A stretch of 64,000 nucleotides of DNA, taken from assembly GCA_009746045.1 (NCBI GenBank), contig RPFO01000667.1, positions 5,789,062 to 5,853,061 on the forward strand, in the 5' to 3' direction. Under the pieces are notes generated by a model, which was given only the letters and a program-made list of their open reading frames with translations, did no database searches and had not been told where the DNA came from. A program made the position numbers and the translations under genes. Shown here in pieces: positions 1 through 9,700 of this stretch. This stretch comes from Mesostigma viride. Lineage: Eukaryota; Streptophyta; Mesostigmatophyceae; Mesostigmatales; Mesostigmataceae. Numbering within the stretch: the first letter of the stretch is position 1; the number at the start of each line of letters is the position of its first letter.

Positions 1-100
1 CCCTCGATCCCTCCCTCCCTCCCTCTTCCCTCCTCACTCCCTTCACACCTGACTGTTAGCTACATGGGCACCCCCCTCACCTTCACCACGCGCGGCTCAC

Positions 101-205
101 CTTCACCATGAGTGCGTCGCAGACGTCCTCGTTGAGCCACGCGGACAGGCACTTGCAGTTGCGTGACGAGGGCGAGCAGCGGGAGGCAACCTCCAGCGGG
201 CACTC
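101..205 (-). CDS. Cys-rich internal exon of an unidentified minus-strand gene
   Basis: A 35-codon open exon lies between a CAG acceptor and an AAG|GTGAGC donor on the minus strand. It encodes a peptide starting ECPLEV and ending CDALMVK, with five cysteines in 35 residues. Downstream, the donor context TGGTGAAGGTGAG occurs a second time 19 bp further into the intron. The exon may belong to the same gene as the membrane-anchor and stalk exons at 1.3-2.4 kb, since strand and order fit, but the splice joins were not resolved. The family is not recognised. The gene would continue past the left edge of the window. Confidence 0.45.
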
Positions 206-1272
206 CTGCCCATGGGTGAGGAGCGCAGGGCGAAGAGAGCAGGGTGAAGAGCGCAGGGCGAGTGTTACAAAAATGCAGTTCTCATCAAAATACATTCCGT
301 TGTGAGTACATGGGCTTCCACAATGCCGGAGTACATGCATGATGGCACAGCCGGCTTGATACGCCGGCAACGGCTGTTGGCAGTGACCTTTGCAACCACG
401 CAGGCTGACCAAACCTACGTACCCAAGATCAAATAAGTAGATAGTGTGCAATCGCTATGGTCAAGTGACCAGTCATCGAAGTTGACACGCGGACAAAACA
501 GATGGCAAGCACATTACCGCAATAAGTAAGTACTGGCGTGCCATGCGCAGAGGCATGCCACGGAGTACTATGCTAATCTTATCATATAAAAACACAAATA
601 TTGATAACAAAGATCGTAGTACTGGAATAGTACTCAAGACAAAACAAGTAGATGAAGCCGATTCCCCGGAGCAAGCGAGTCAGCTACAGGTGATGTATTA
701 TATTATAGTGACTGCTGCAGCATACCACAGCACGGCCAAAAGGTTGTTAAGGCCAGCACACACTGACCGATACACCACCTGACTGATACCCCAACCCCCA
801 GTTGCTGCTGGTGACAAAGCGCACAGGGCACTTAAGTGGACATAAACAATGCCCTGCACAGGATTAACCAAGCAAACAACCCTATGGCAGGAAAAGCACT
901 GCCAAGTGCCAAGTCATATGATCTCTAATGCCAACGTGGGTACTCGCCAGTTTTCTGTGCCTGGGGGCTGGAAGCGGGGGCGAGGGGGGGGGGAGGCGTG
1001 GATGCCTGCAAGAATCGAACTAATGTCTGGCCAATCGCAAAGGTATTTCAGCACGAAAGCAACATTGCCCAGAGCAACAACACAGGCAGACATTGCACGT
1101 GCAGCAATGATCACCCAAGTACCCCCCCACACCAAACCAACAATATCGAAAGCCAACCCCCCCTGCAATAGGTTGCCTAGTGAAGCCGTAGCCACCCATT
1201 GAGCTACTGCACAAGTACAGATGACATGCCCCATCCCTAACTCGTGCTCCCTGACGGCACGGATCATTTGGC
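206..1272. other. No supported gene; probable intron
   Basis: No exon, RNA gene or known repeat is recognisable here. If the flanking minus-strand exons belong to one gene, this stretch is an intron. Short G runs near 985 and C-rich runs near 1120 are the only visible structure. Confidence 0.4.
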
Positions 1273-1597
1273 CTAATCCCTTACATCAATGAGCCCCGGA
1301 CCCGACGGCCCTGCCCGGCCTGCCTTGCCCGGCCGGAAGTTACATGACTGGAATTCAAACGGATCCTTGGCCCAGTAGTCAAACGCCTCGCCCCTGCCCA
1401 CGCCCAGCTGCGAGTCCGGCGGCAAGTCGACCGGGTGCAGCTGGAAGAGCGGCCAGTAGGTGCGTGGCCACGCTCCCGAGGGCCAGCTGGCGGGCCACCG
1501 CTGGGCCTCCTCGGGGACCACGTACACAGGGACTGGGGCCGGGACTGGGGCCATGCGCCTGGGAGGAGGGGAGGGCTCTGGTGCCTTCTTGATGATT

Positions 1598-1630
<33 letters not shown>

Positions 1631-1848
1631 GTCTCATCATCAACCAAAGAGTCGGCATCTTGGCTGTAGTCGGTGGGGTAGGTCTGGGATAGTATGTTGG
1701 AGGCGGGCGTTGACTGTCCCGAATTGACGGCATTAAGCTGCGGGGTGTGGTACGTGGGAGAATGACAAGAATGCAGGGTGCTCAGGGGGCGGGGCAAACT
1801 GTCAAAAGCTGATGCGTGATATAGAGGGAGAGGATCAGACTTGGCCTT
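1273..1848 (-). CDS. Pro/Glu-rich stalk exon of the same putative membrane protein
   Basis: The reading frame is open on the minus strand from 1848 to 1273. It encodes a Ser/Thr-containing stretch, a (PE)n run encoded by a GGGCTC hexamer repeat, a Pro/Val run, then an aromatic segment ending near YWAKDPFEFQS. A possible donor (GTAACT) lies just after FQS, and acceptor-like AGs are present at 1799-1800 and 1846-1847. Proline-rich linkers directly after a membrane anchor are common in Golgi/ER type II proteins such as glycosyltransferases and prolyl hydroxylases, but no catalytic domain is visible. The join to the 2229-2432 exon does not fit with the best-looking acceptor, so an intermediate exon may exist. 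Confidence 0.4.
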
Positions 1849-2228
1849 TCAAGAACCCTGCATCTACTAAGGATAAATTCAATTACGCAGTTCTCACTGT
1901 CTCTTACAAGTCTGTACAGTCTCTTACGGACAGGAACCACACACACATGCAAAACCGACCGTTGGTTATCACGCCAACAGTAAGGATCATTTTATAATGG
2001 TGCACAAGAAAGGCTTATTCGTCCGATAAACCAAAAAAGTGCAAGACACGACCATTTCCAGCGATTTAAGTTGTCCCAAGCGGTTGCGCACGAGAAATGA
2101 GCCAAGTTAGCTTTGAGGAAGCACACCGGAGGCGGAAGACTACATTTAGATGGTAAATACCTCGCATCAAACGATCTAACAGAGAGCCACAATACCTCTA
2201 TGTAAGATAACATAGGGTGATAAATTAC

Positions 2229-2432
2229 CTGTGACTTGACTATACGATGCGTCGTAGCCATTGTCGTTAACGCAACGATTACGATAAGAGCAAGCCCTCC
2301 GACAACGAGCTTCCAATGCTGTTTGAGAGCGACGAATGCAGGGCTCTCCGATGCAAGCCATGACCCTAAGAACGACTGGCGAGTTTCTTGCTTCTTTGCC
2401 CGGCGGGACGATACGGATACTGCAACTGGCAT
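2229..2432 (-). CDS. First exon of a putative type II membrane protein
   Basis: The exon starts at an ATG (2432) and runs exactly 68 codons to a CAG|GTAATT donor (2229|2228). The N-terminus is basic and Ser-rich (SSRRAKKQ). Residues about 42-58 form a hydrophobic segment (LVVGGLALIVIVAL), and positive charge lies on the cytosolic side, as expected of a type II signal anchor. The following exon is probably the Pro/Glu-rich stalk at 1273-1848. This is inferred from strand, order and composition, not from an in-phase join. Function unknown. Confidence 0.45.
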
Positions 2433-3332
2433 TTTGCTAGACTTGCGAAAATTATCTTATTCTATACGTGGGAAATTCACGAAGGGGAAACGATCTCTGT
2501 GAGGGTCACGCAGCGCCAATGTGGCGCCGTCAGCTTAGCCGGCATTGACAGTTGCTATTGACAAAAATTTCTAGAACCATATTGAAAGCCTGAATCGGCA
2601 TTCAACATGACCCGCACCCTCGCAAAAGCAGATTGCTCGCCATGACCGACTTCCTCTAGAGTGCAAGTTCATGCGAGGCTTCACGTTCTTATGTTTGTTG
2701 CGCTGGTGGCGTGCTCCGTTTGTTGCGCAAGGCACGGAGCACCGCAGTGAAGTGAGGCCCAGATGGATGGCCGGCAGCTTGTCTGAATTACCGCCAGCCT
2801 TGTAGTGGCGAATGGATATAGACCACCAAGATGGTAAGCTGGTACTGTAACACGAAGAATCCACTAGTTAGGGCACACCACTGACAGCAGACTTGTGACT
2901 TTTGCTGGCAGCAGAAGAACAATTTTGGCAACTGTTGTTGTTGAACATTGTTGTTATCCCACGCCGCACAACTGAGATGTTGTTGTCGTTGTTGTTGTTG
3001 TTGTTGCCCACGCCGCACATGGGCAGCAGAGATTTGGTTGCAGACTGCACAACTGGCGGACCGGCCAGGACTGGACAGTGGACACTAATAACTGGCCAAG
3101 TGGCCAGTGGGCAGTGGCCAGATCGAGACCACTCGGCACTCGGCAGTCGGACGCAGTTGAGTTGCGTTCTAGGTAGTTGAGTTGAGTCGGACGCTGTTAG
3201 AGGTTCTTGTTGTGGTGGTGGCCCACGCCGCACATTGGCAGTTTTAGGAGGAGCAACTCAACTCGCTCAGCAATCTTTGCTGCCCATGTGCAGCGTATGG
3301 ATCCACTGTAAAAGATCTTACACATGGTAATA
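2433..3332. other. Intergenic, no gene seen
   Basis: No convincing coding exon was found. A GTT trinucleotide run (about 2980-3006) produces Gln/Asn/Leu-rich shadow frames on both strands. The words CCCACGCCGCACA and GAATCCACT recur several times between 2.8 and 3.6 kb, which suggests decayed repeat DNA. Confidence 0.5.
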
Positions 3333-3409
3333 ACCCTGTCGGACCACCGGCGCGGGAATAAACGCGGGAGTTAACTCAACTCAACTCTGCGCCGGTGGTC
3401 CGACAGGGT
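3333..3409. repeat. Perfect 21-bp inverted repeat (hairpin)
   Basis: The arms at 3333-3353 and 3389-3409 are perfect reverse complements (starting ACCCTGTCGGACC) around a loop of about 35 nt. The loop contains an ACTCAACTCAACTC run. Copies of GAATCCACT flank it. It could be the core of a small MITE or a regulatory hairpin. Confidence 0.8.
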
Positions 3410-4418
3410 AAATTAATAGTGAATCCACTGGCTTCCCTGGTCACATAACGCGCCCTATTAGCCCTTCACCTGTCACCTTCACACCCGTGTGTGACCATCT
3501 CATTTAGGATTCGCTGATACTCATTTCCCCTCTCACCTCTTTGGTCCATATTCCATAATTGGCTAATAAAAAATATACCCATTTCCCCGAAAATTATTAG
3601 TGAATCCAACGGCTGGTGTGGGGGTGGCAAACATGTGAGAAATCGACTCGGCGTGCATGGGATCTCACAACAACAACGACAACAACAACGTCGACTGTCA
3701 AGACGTAGATTTGGGAAGGCCCTTTCGTCGACAGCGCGCGTGGATTGACGCACACGACGGTGTGCTGGCGTCAGGATATATATCGATGCCAACCGACAAA
3801 TTAAACGGGTTTGAGACCCATCCCTGATGAGGCCATGCATGGTAACGCTAGTCCCGAAAAGGACTATCTCTCCTCCCATCCGATCGATCCGGCAAAATGA
3901 CAGTTAAGCTCAGTTTAGCTACGTACAGGCTGTGCCACTAGTCGCCAACTGGCGGGAACGAAGGCGCCGTTTCCGGTCGTATATTTAGTTAATTTGGCGG
4001 CGACTGCATGAACCTCCCTTATCAACTGCTTTCGACGGCTCGCTGCCTCCCGTGGTCCGAGTATGCGTACCTACAGTAATGCAGACGTGCTTGGCTGCCT
4101 CATGCTCAGCGGGCGCGCGCCAGCTGGCAGCAACTGCCGAAAATTAACAAAAAAAATCAGGCTAGGTCCGGGACATGAGAGTTGAGACACACGTCTGCTA
4201 TTTTAAATTTACTGCAGATGTCGATCAGATGCCGGACGTCCTCGGTTCAGACCTAATTTCATAGGCGCATCAGACAAAGGCAAGGCCATGCAGTCTGCAA
4301 GCTGGCCGGGCCTTCTTTGCGGTAGTTAATGATTAATGGCGCTCTTCCACCAACCCTGCAGGGTCTTCTCATGGGGATATCGCTCCTACTGTATCGGAAA
4401 TTTTGGCGACGTGCAACC
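3410..4418. other. Intergenic upstream of the Cys-rich secreted protein gene
   Basis: No coding exon is supported. Motif words shared with 2.8-3.3 kb continue to about 3610. The last 300 bases are AT-poor and hold no recognisable promoter beyond a TTTTAAATTT stretch at 4200. Confidence 0.4.
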
Positions 4419-5417
4419 ATGTCCATTCTTATTGCCCTCTGGTGCTGCACCTTGGGCATGCTCGGACTTAAGCACCTGAGCGGCGCGTCCCTGCGCCAAT
4501 ATGGAGAACCCAGCGTTGACGCCCACTTCAGCGCGCACTTTCAAAGCGGCAGCGATGACCGTCCTGTCAAGAGCATCGCTCAAGTTTCCGGCCATGTCAA
4601 GCTTGGTCTATTCCCTTCTGAGATAGGGCACGGCAAGGCTAGTGCTGTTGCTCCTGAAGTAGAGCACAACAACGCTAGTGCCAGCGCCGAATGGAGAATC
4701 CATTGGGGGTATCGGGATTTCAAGCCCAAGCACGCGCGCGATTTGGAGCCCCACGCGCCCGCCCATCATGAATTCACTAAAATTGGTCCGCATGTAGACA
4801 GCAATGGGCCAGCTGGGGAACATACCACAACGGGGGGCGCGGGGGAGAGCGTCCGTTCAGGGTGGGGTGCAGAAAGTGTGTATGAGAGGGGCCTCTTGGA
4901 ACGTAGTCATATGGGTGGAGACCAGGCCGGCGCTCATGCTATATATGGTATCGTTAAGGCAGGCCCTGCCAAAGGTGCTGCGACAAGCCTCGGAAAATCT
5001 GAAAATACAGGCCTCGGCGAAGTTGTGACTAAGGGCAGCGGGCAACATACCAAAGAAGGCAACGGGAAAGATCTTCATGGAGGCCACGGGCAAGTTGATG
5101 TGAACCCAGGCCAGGGTAAAAATGAGCCATGTGATTGCCTGGCTGATCCCGAGCTGTCAGCCGTGCGATCTATAGCCGCCATGTGGCTTCCCAGGAATGC
5201 CAGCACAGCGTGTCGGAAGCGGTGCGCCAGCATTAAGTTTCGTTGTGAGAACTGCAGCGCGGTGGAGGCCCATGGGAGTGAGGCCGATCGGGCCGACTGT
5301 TGGCTGATGTGCCGCGTGCATGGGTCATGCCCCATGCAGGTGCCGCTGCGTCCTGAGCAGCTGACACCCTGCCCGGTAGGCAAACAGCTGTGGGCCTGTG
5401 GCACTTTTTTCCTATAA
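4419..5417 (+). CDS. Putative secreted or type II membrane protein with Cys-rich tail
   Basis: This is an intronless ORF of about 332 codons if translation starts at the ATG at 4419, which has a good context (ACCATGT). An in-frame ATG at 4329 would add 30 residues. Residues 1-20 are hydrophobic (ILIALWCCTLGMLGL), fitting a signal peptide or signal anchor. The middle is low-complexity, rich in Gly, His, Ala and Glu (many GHG, HAPAHHE and GAGES-like words). The last 110 residues hold about 14 cysteines in close pairs (CDC, CRKRC, CENC, CWLMC, CPMQ) plus one N-glycosylation sequon (NAS), typical of an extracellular disulfide-rich module. No family is recognised. It is followed by about 1.3 kb of non-coding DNA and repeats before the dioxygenase exons. 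Confidence 0.6.
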   Translation: MSILIALWCCTLGMLGLKHLSGASLRQYGEPSVDAHFSAHFQSGSDDRPVKSIAQVSGHVKLGLFPSEIGHGKASAVAPEVEHNNASASAEWRIHWGYRDFKPKHARDLEPHAPAHHEFTKIGPHVDSNGPAGEHTTTGGAGESVRSGWGAESVYERGLLERSHMGGDQAGAHAIYGIVKAGPAKGAATSLGKSENTGLGEVVTKGSGQHTKEGNGKDLHGGHGQVDVNPGQGKNEPCDCLADPELSAVRSIAAMWLPRNASTACRKRCASIKFRCENCSAVEAHGSEADRADCWLMCRVHGSCPMQVPLRPEQLTPCPVGKQLWACGTFFL

Positions 5418-5595
5418 TTAAGAAATAGAATATCGTAGCACACATTGTGATTCTACTTAAACTATATAAAAAGTTGTGGTAGAATATCACTGTCGTTGAT
5501 GATGCAGTTTCTAGCTGACCGTCGCAAAGGATAGCAATTGCAAGCAACCCAGCCTCACAGCCCGGTCATTGCTCACAGTCATAAAGTGTGGTAAG

Positions 5596-5721
5596 ATGCT
5601 TGTATTGGGTTTTTGTATCTGCAATGCGGCCTGGCAAGGCAGCGTAGCTGCATTCACACCTGCTGGGTGTGCACATGTCGCAAGCATACCATCGGATGCT
5701 ACAGTAATTTGTGGTCTTCAG
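5596..5721 (+). CDS. Candidate first exon of the dioxygenase gene
   Basis: A 42-codon open segment runs from an ATG at 5596 to a CAG|GTTAAA donor. It ends in phase 0, which matches the phase-0 start of the next supported exon at 6770. The peptide begins with a hydrophobic stretch (MLVLGFCICNAAW) like a short targeting signal. The donor is weak and there is no homology support, so this is only a proposal for the missing N-terminus of the TauD-like protein. Confidence 0.25.
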
Positions 5722-5914
5722 GTTAAAGAGCTTTTTTTCCCCTCTCCTTCTCTTGCCTCCCCATCCCCCCCTTACTCAGCGGTGAAGTATCATTAGAATA
5801 CAACTCGGCTGTGAAATAGGCAGACTAGCGACTACGTGACCGACTCCGCTAGAACCGCTGCAGCCCTTGCAGCCCCAAAAAGGGCCAGTCAGGAACTTTC
5901 TGAGATGAGTGGCA

Positions 5915-6616
5915 ATTCTAACACCATGTGTTCCTTGTTGATTCTAACACCATGTGTTCCTTGTTAATTCTAACACCATGTGTTCCTTGTTAATTCTAAC
6001 ACCATGTGTTCCTTGTTAATTCTAACACCATGTGTTCCTTGTTGATTCTAACACCATGTGTTCCTTGTTAATTCTAACACCATGTGTTCCTTGTTAATTC
6101 TAACACCATGTGTTCCTTGTTGATTCTAACACCATGTGTTCCTTGTTAATTCTAACACCATGTGTTCCTTGTTAATTCTAACACCATGTGTTCCTTGTTA
6201 ATTCTAACACCATGTGTTCCTTGTTAATTCTAACACCGTGTGTTCCTTGTTAATTCTAACACCATGTGTTCCTTGTTAATTCTAACACCATGTGTTCCTT
6301 GTTAATTCTAACACCATGTGTTCCTTGTTAATTCTAACACCATGTGTTCCTTGTTAATTCTAACACCGTGTGTTCCTTGTTAATTCTAACACCATGTGTT
6401 CCTTGTTAATTCTAACACCATGTGTTCCTTGTTGATTCTAACACCATGTGTTCCTTGTTAATTCTAACACCATGTGTTCCTTGTTAATTCTAACACCATG
6501 TGTTCCTTGTTAATTCTAACACCATGTGTTCCTTGTTAATTCTAACACCATGTGTTCCTTGTTAATTCTAACACCATGTGTTCCTTGTTAATTCTAACAC
6601 CGTGTGTTCCTTGTTG
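5915..6616. repeat. 26-bp minisatellite, 27 copies
   Basis: A head-to-tail array with unit ATTCTAACACCATGTGTTCC plus TTGTTA spans 702 bp, exactly 27 units. Variation is nearly confined to two sites: TTGTTA or TTGTTG at the unit end, and CAT or CGT inside. The CGT variants at 6238, 6368 and 6602 are spaced by exact multiples of 26. This is a very homogeneous, recently expanded array just upstream of the first firm exon of the dioxygenase gene. Confidence 0.97.
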
Positions 6617-6769
6617 ATCGTTTTCCCTTTATCTCCTTTCCAATTCTTGCATGCACACTGTGCATGACCACAAACTCATGTATCCACTACGTGTTGTCTT
6701 TTCTCCTATCTTTTGGGCCGGGGGGTGGCGTGTGCCCTGTGTCTGCTAACTGCCCCGTGCACCTGACAG

Positions 6770-9700
6770 GCGTACGACCCATCCCTGCGAGAGGAGCGTC
6801 TGGCGCTGCTCCGGTCCCTGGGTGGGGAGATATCTGCAGTGGGAGAGCACCCTGGCATCGAGGTGGGCAATTATTGTTATTAAGGAGCTGGCCGTTTGTT
6901 TTTTCTTAGTTGCGCGCGTTACTGGCGAATCATCCCCATTACCGGGAGGTCTCCACTCATTAGTGTGTTCGTGTCTTTAGTACAAAAAATATTCAGGACA
7001 TTAAAGCCTCAGTTCATTAAACCTGTAGAACAACTAACTTGCTCATGGCATACAAAGGCATTTGTGTGCGTAGCGATCCGCATTACTCTTGCCTTTTGAG
7101 ATTCCTTCAAATCCCGATTCTATGAAGTATGGTGTCCGCATTCAGCATTCTGGCGTTGATATGGGGGGGGATTTAAGTCGGCATGCTTTTTGTTGATGAC
7201 ATGTCCAGTTGGCACAGTTAAGAGAGACTTGGGAGTGTTTGGGGTGCGATTTGCGAAGGTGGCGGCACCCTGGTCGCCGTTTATTGCTTTAATTTATATG
7301 TTTACAACGTTAATCTTCTTGAGATGTCTAGAAAGTCCTTATCCTTCTATGTCGTTACAGCTTCGGCAATGCAGTATGCTTGCGCACGTGGAAGCTTCTA
7401 GTATGTTGAGCACATGGAAACTTTTAGACATTGAATGCTAAACTTAGGAATGCCATATCCATATCTTAACGACCCTTAATTGGCAAGACTGCAACCATCA
7501 TGACCAGCGACATGAGTCGCGCCGGATTCATTGTCCGCATTCAGTCAATCAACATACATCACGTGCAGCAAACTTCAGGACATATTGTGTAACAGCAAGA
7601 CTTCATAATGTATACTTTCATTTCAATGTGTCATTCCAACAACATTTTCCCAAGCCCTGCCCAGCATCATTTGTAATGCTTTACAAATGGCACGAGGCTG
7701 AACTTGGGCAAGCACCCCAGGTACCTGGCAGTAGTTTGTCATGGGCACGCACCTTGGTGGTTTGCAACCCCGTGCCCTAAGCTTTTGTTTCAGGGCTAAG
7801 TGCTTGCTAGAAGCGACCGCCTGTTCTGTGGAGGTCCACCACAAGCTTGCAGAATATCCAGCGGAGGGGAACCTTGCAGCTAACATTGATTGTTGTTCAA
7901 AAGTCTTAAGTCTGGGTGGTGGGAATGGAACCGTATGCCAAACCCTGCATGGCAAATATGAGAACATCAGCCAGAATGCTTGGCGCTGGGATGCGAGGCA
8001 GTGAATTCATCGTGCAAACGGAAACGTGATTAAACATGGTACAAACAAAAGCCGGCATCCCCCCCCCCCCCCCCCGTCCTCATACAGAGTATTTATTTAT
8101 AATTACACACTTTCTATATATTAACTCTTGGATGGTACTCACGCTGTTCTAGTGGCTTGAGTTTCACTCCAGCCGCTAGAACGGACTGAGTTGTGGCGTG
8201 TACAGATATGGCAGGACATTAGGTATCTAATAGTCAAGTATGGCTGGAGTACTTCTTCAGAGACATAATCTTGCGGGTGCACACGTCTACTGTAGCAAAT
8301 GGTACTAGAATCCTAGTGGCTGTTCTGACACAGCATTGAATTCTGCCTCAGTCCGTTCTAACGGACTGAGTTGTTACCATTGGAGAGTTAAGAATATGGT
8401 TTCTTTCAACAGAGTGAACGCACCCAGACCAAACCAAAGCGAACGCCAATATAATCTATATAATATCTCTCTATATATGCTCCATGGTTACATAGTTAAA
8501 TGGGGTTGCTGTGCATGCATGGTGCCACGCGCTCTGTATTGCTTTTGTGCCTAAGGTGCTCGTCGGTTAATGTCTATTAAATCCGTTCTTTCAAAAATCA
8601 CAAAAATCCCTTCTTCTGATTACGTGGATGCCGTGCGCGGGCAGGTGCGGGGCATCACCCCCAAGTCGCCAGAGCTGCTGTCCAACCAGCATTTTTGGTG
8701 CGCGCTACGTTACCTGGTCTACGATTACTACATGGTCATATTCAAGGACCAGGTGGGTAGTTAAAAATGTAGGGACGATGTTGCTTACCGATCGGTGCCT
8801 GCTGCACCGGTGCGCTCAAGGACCACGTGCATGGTAATCCGGTTGTTTGCCTTGGCAATATCGAACTGGGTAGGTCGATATGATTTGATCCATGATTACT
8901 ACGTCGTCCTCATGGACCAGGTGGGTTATTTTGCCCTCACATTCGAGGGTCCAAATGGTATGTGTCTCACCTACGACGACCATTTTTCTTTCTCAGGGAC
9001 CAGGTGGTTGATCCTGTCAGCATGTTCAAGGACCAGGTCGTATATAGAAGGCAATCCATGAATATGCATGTCCTATAGATACGCATGTAGTTGTTGTCAT
9101 CGTGTTCGACAGCTGGTGCATTATTATTTGGTAATTATATTATGTCTGGATGCATGCACAACATGTTTCTGATGCATAAACAAAGTTCCGTGTCTAAAAA
9201 TCCTGTGACGTCAAAGCGGTTAAGTCCCCAAGCACCTTGCCAGATTACTTGCAGGAAGCCTCCCTGGAAGCCACCGACATTAATGAGGACTGACCTCAAA
9301 AAATGACAGGCAATGGTGCTAGGCGATACCTGGTGCGGCTCGCATTGGTTATTGACTATCAAGTACTCGTTATCTACTGCGAACTTGGAATGTCGCAGGG
9401 TGACACCCACTGCGACCTGGACTACCAGATGTGCACGGCCATTGCCGACCGCCAGCTGGCGACGCAGTACCTCCCAGACACGATCAAAAACCGGGTGGTT
9501 CTCATGTCCAACCACCCCCTGCTGGGTTACAACTCATTATCTGCCTCAGGTACAGTATATTGCTTCTCCCACTCGCACGGCCGGCGTACAAAAATATCCG
9601 CTCATGCCCGCACTCGTTGGATGCAACACGCTTGAGGAGCAGCTTACAGAACCTTATTCTTGCCAGTGTTTCGGCAGACTGCCGCGCTTGGAATTCCATC

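Noticed and set aside
5915-6616. CRISPR-like regular repeat array
   Set aside because: Units are head-to-tail without spacers, the DNA is clearly eukaryotic, and there are no cas genes. It is a minisatellite.
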